NCBI GenBank assembly: GCA_905233795.1
Contig: CAJOFP010000223.1
Coordinates: forward strand, 1-5,461
Length of the DNA stretch: 5,461 bases
Origin: an uncultured Oscillibacter sp.
GTDB lineage: Bacteria > Bacillota > Clostridia > Oscillospirales > Oscillospiraceae
Reading direction: 5' to 3'
Within the stretch, counting starts at the first letter, position 1. Every line of letters begins with the position of its first letter. The notes beneath the pieces were generated by a model. It had not been told where the DNA came from. It worked only from the letters and a program-made list of their open reading frames with translations, and did no database searches. Positions 5,164 to 5,461 of this stretch are shown here, piece after piece. The position numbers were made by a program, and so were the translations under genes.

Positions 5164-5461
5164 TTACGACGCTTTCTTGACGACTTTTTTCACTTTCTTA
5201 CGCGATTGATCCGCGTGCTGTAACGCGTCGAACGCGACCGCGATTATAATCACAAGACCTTTCACCAGTCCGGCCTCTGTGGACGGCACGCTCATGAGAT
5301 TCAAGCCGTTATTCAATAAGCCCATTAAAACCGCGCCGTAAATCGCGCCCAAAACCGTACCTTCGCCGCCGAGTAAACTCACGCCGCCGATTACGCCGGC
5401 TGTAATGACATCATTTGTATAGCCGGAACCCGTGGATGCCATTGCCTGCTGTGTCATCGAC
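5164..5461 (-). CDS. Sugar ABC transporter permease, RbsC/AraH/XylH type, C-terminal part only
   Basis: About 98 C-terminal residues are visible; the rest lies beyond the right edge. The segment matches the end of the membrane permease of ribose-type ABC importers: ITAGVIGGVSLLGGEGTVLGA (the conserved region that follows a Gly-Tyr pair), then GLLNNGLNLM and a final hydrophobic segment VKGLVIIIAVAFDAL. E. coli RbsC ends with the same order of motifs, including a near-identical LNNGLNLL. A short tail rich in Lys and Arg (RKKVKKVVKK) follows, consistent with a cytoplasmic C-terminus. The frame is open to the edge, so the Met codon at 5455-5457 is internal and not the start. Partner genes (ATPase and periplasmic or lipoprotein binding protein) would be expected upstream. 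The sugar cannot be identified from this fragment. It is 158 bases from the amidohydrolase gene and probably belongs to the same system. Confidence 0.9.
   Translation of the reverse strand, partial: SMTQQAMASTGSGYTNDVITAGVIGGVSLLGGEGTVLGAIYGAVLMGLLNNGLNLMSVPSTEAGLVKGLVIIIAVAFDALQHADQSRKKVKKVVKKAS

Noticed and set aside
5455..5457. ATG as the start of a small membrane protein of 97 residues
   Set aside because: The frame stays open to the window edge and the sequence matches the C-terminal end of RbsC-type permeases, so the Met is internal.

Overview
The window looks like a bacterial chromosome segment, most likely from an anaerobic member of the Bacillota (Firmicutes). This is an inference from three things: very AT-rich spacers rich in sigma-A-like hexamers, strong AAGGAG/GGAGG ribosome binding sites, and a DegV protein beside a sugar ABC transporter and FGGY kinase cluster. 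No rRNA, tRNA or marker gene is present, so the genus cannot be given.

Layout, left to right. (1) Positions 2-217 hold the 3' end of a plus-strand gene for an Asn/Pro-rich low-complexity protein. It ends at a TAG, but the same frame keeps the same composition to a TAA at 266-268. A strong intrinsic terminator follows at 299-349. (2) A regulatory region at 377-436 has two candidate promoters with a perfect 17-nt palindrome between them. It drives a single degV-family gene (522-1361), a putative fatty-acid-binding protein. (3) A hairpin at 1400-1443 serves as a shared terminator for degV and for the operon converging on it. (4) The rest, 1450-5461, is one minus-strand gene set. In transcription order it holds the C-terminus of an RbsC-type sugar ABC permease (cut by the window edge), a TIM-barrel amidohydrolase, a D-2-hydroxyacid dehydrogenase, and an FGGY sugar kinase resembling L-xylulokinase.

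The four minus-strand genes read as an uptake-and-catabolism cluster. The permease imports a sugar, polyol or sugar acid. The amidohydrolase (possibly a lactonase or decarboxylase) and the NAD(P)-dependent dehydrogenase would convert it to a ketose or keto-acid. The kinase would phosphorylate that product for central metabolism. The substrate cannot be read from the sequence. Two of the three spacers in this set carry a GC-rich hairpin without a U-tract. The permease-amidohydrolase spacer also contains a near-consensus internal promoter whose start site falls in an 18-nt palindrome, so the three catabolic genes may be transcribed separately from the transporter.

Most of the window is ordinary metabolic DNA. 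The points worth a second look are the interrupted N/P-rich frame, the degV operator candidate, the intergenic hairpins, the internal promoter and the unassigned pathway.
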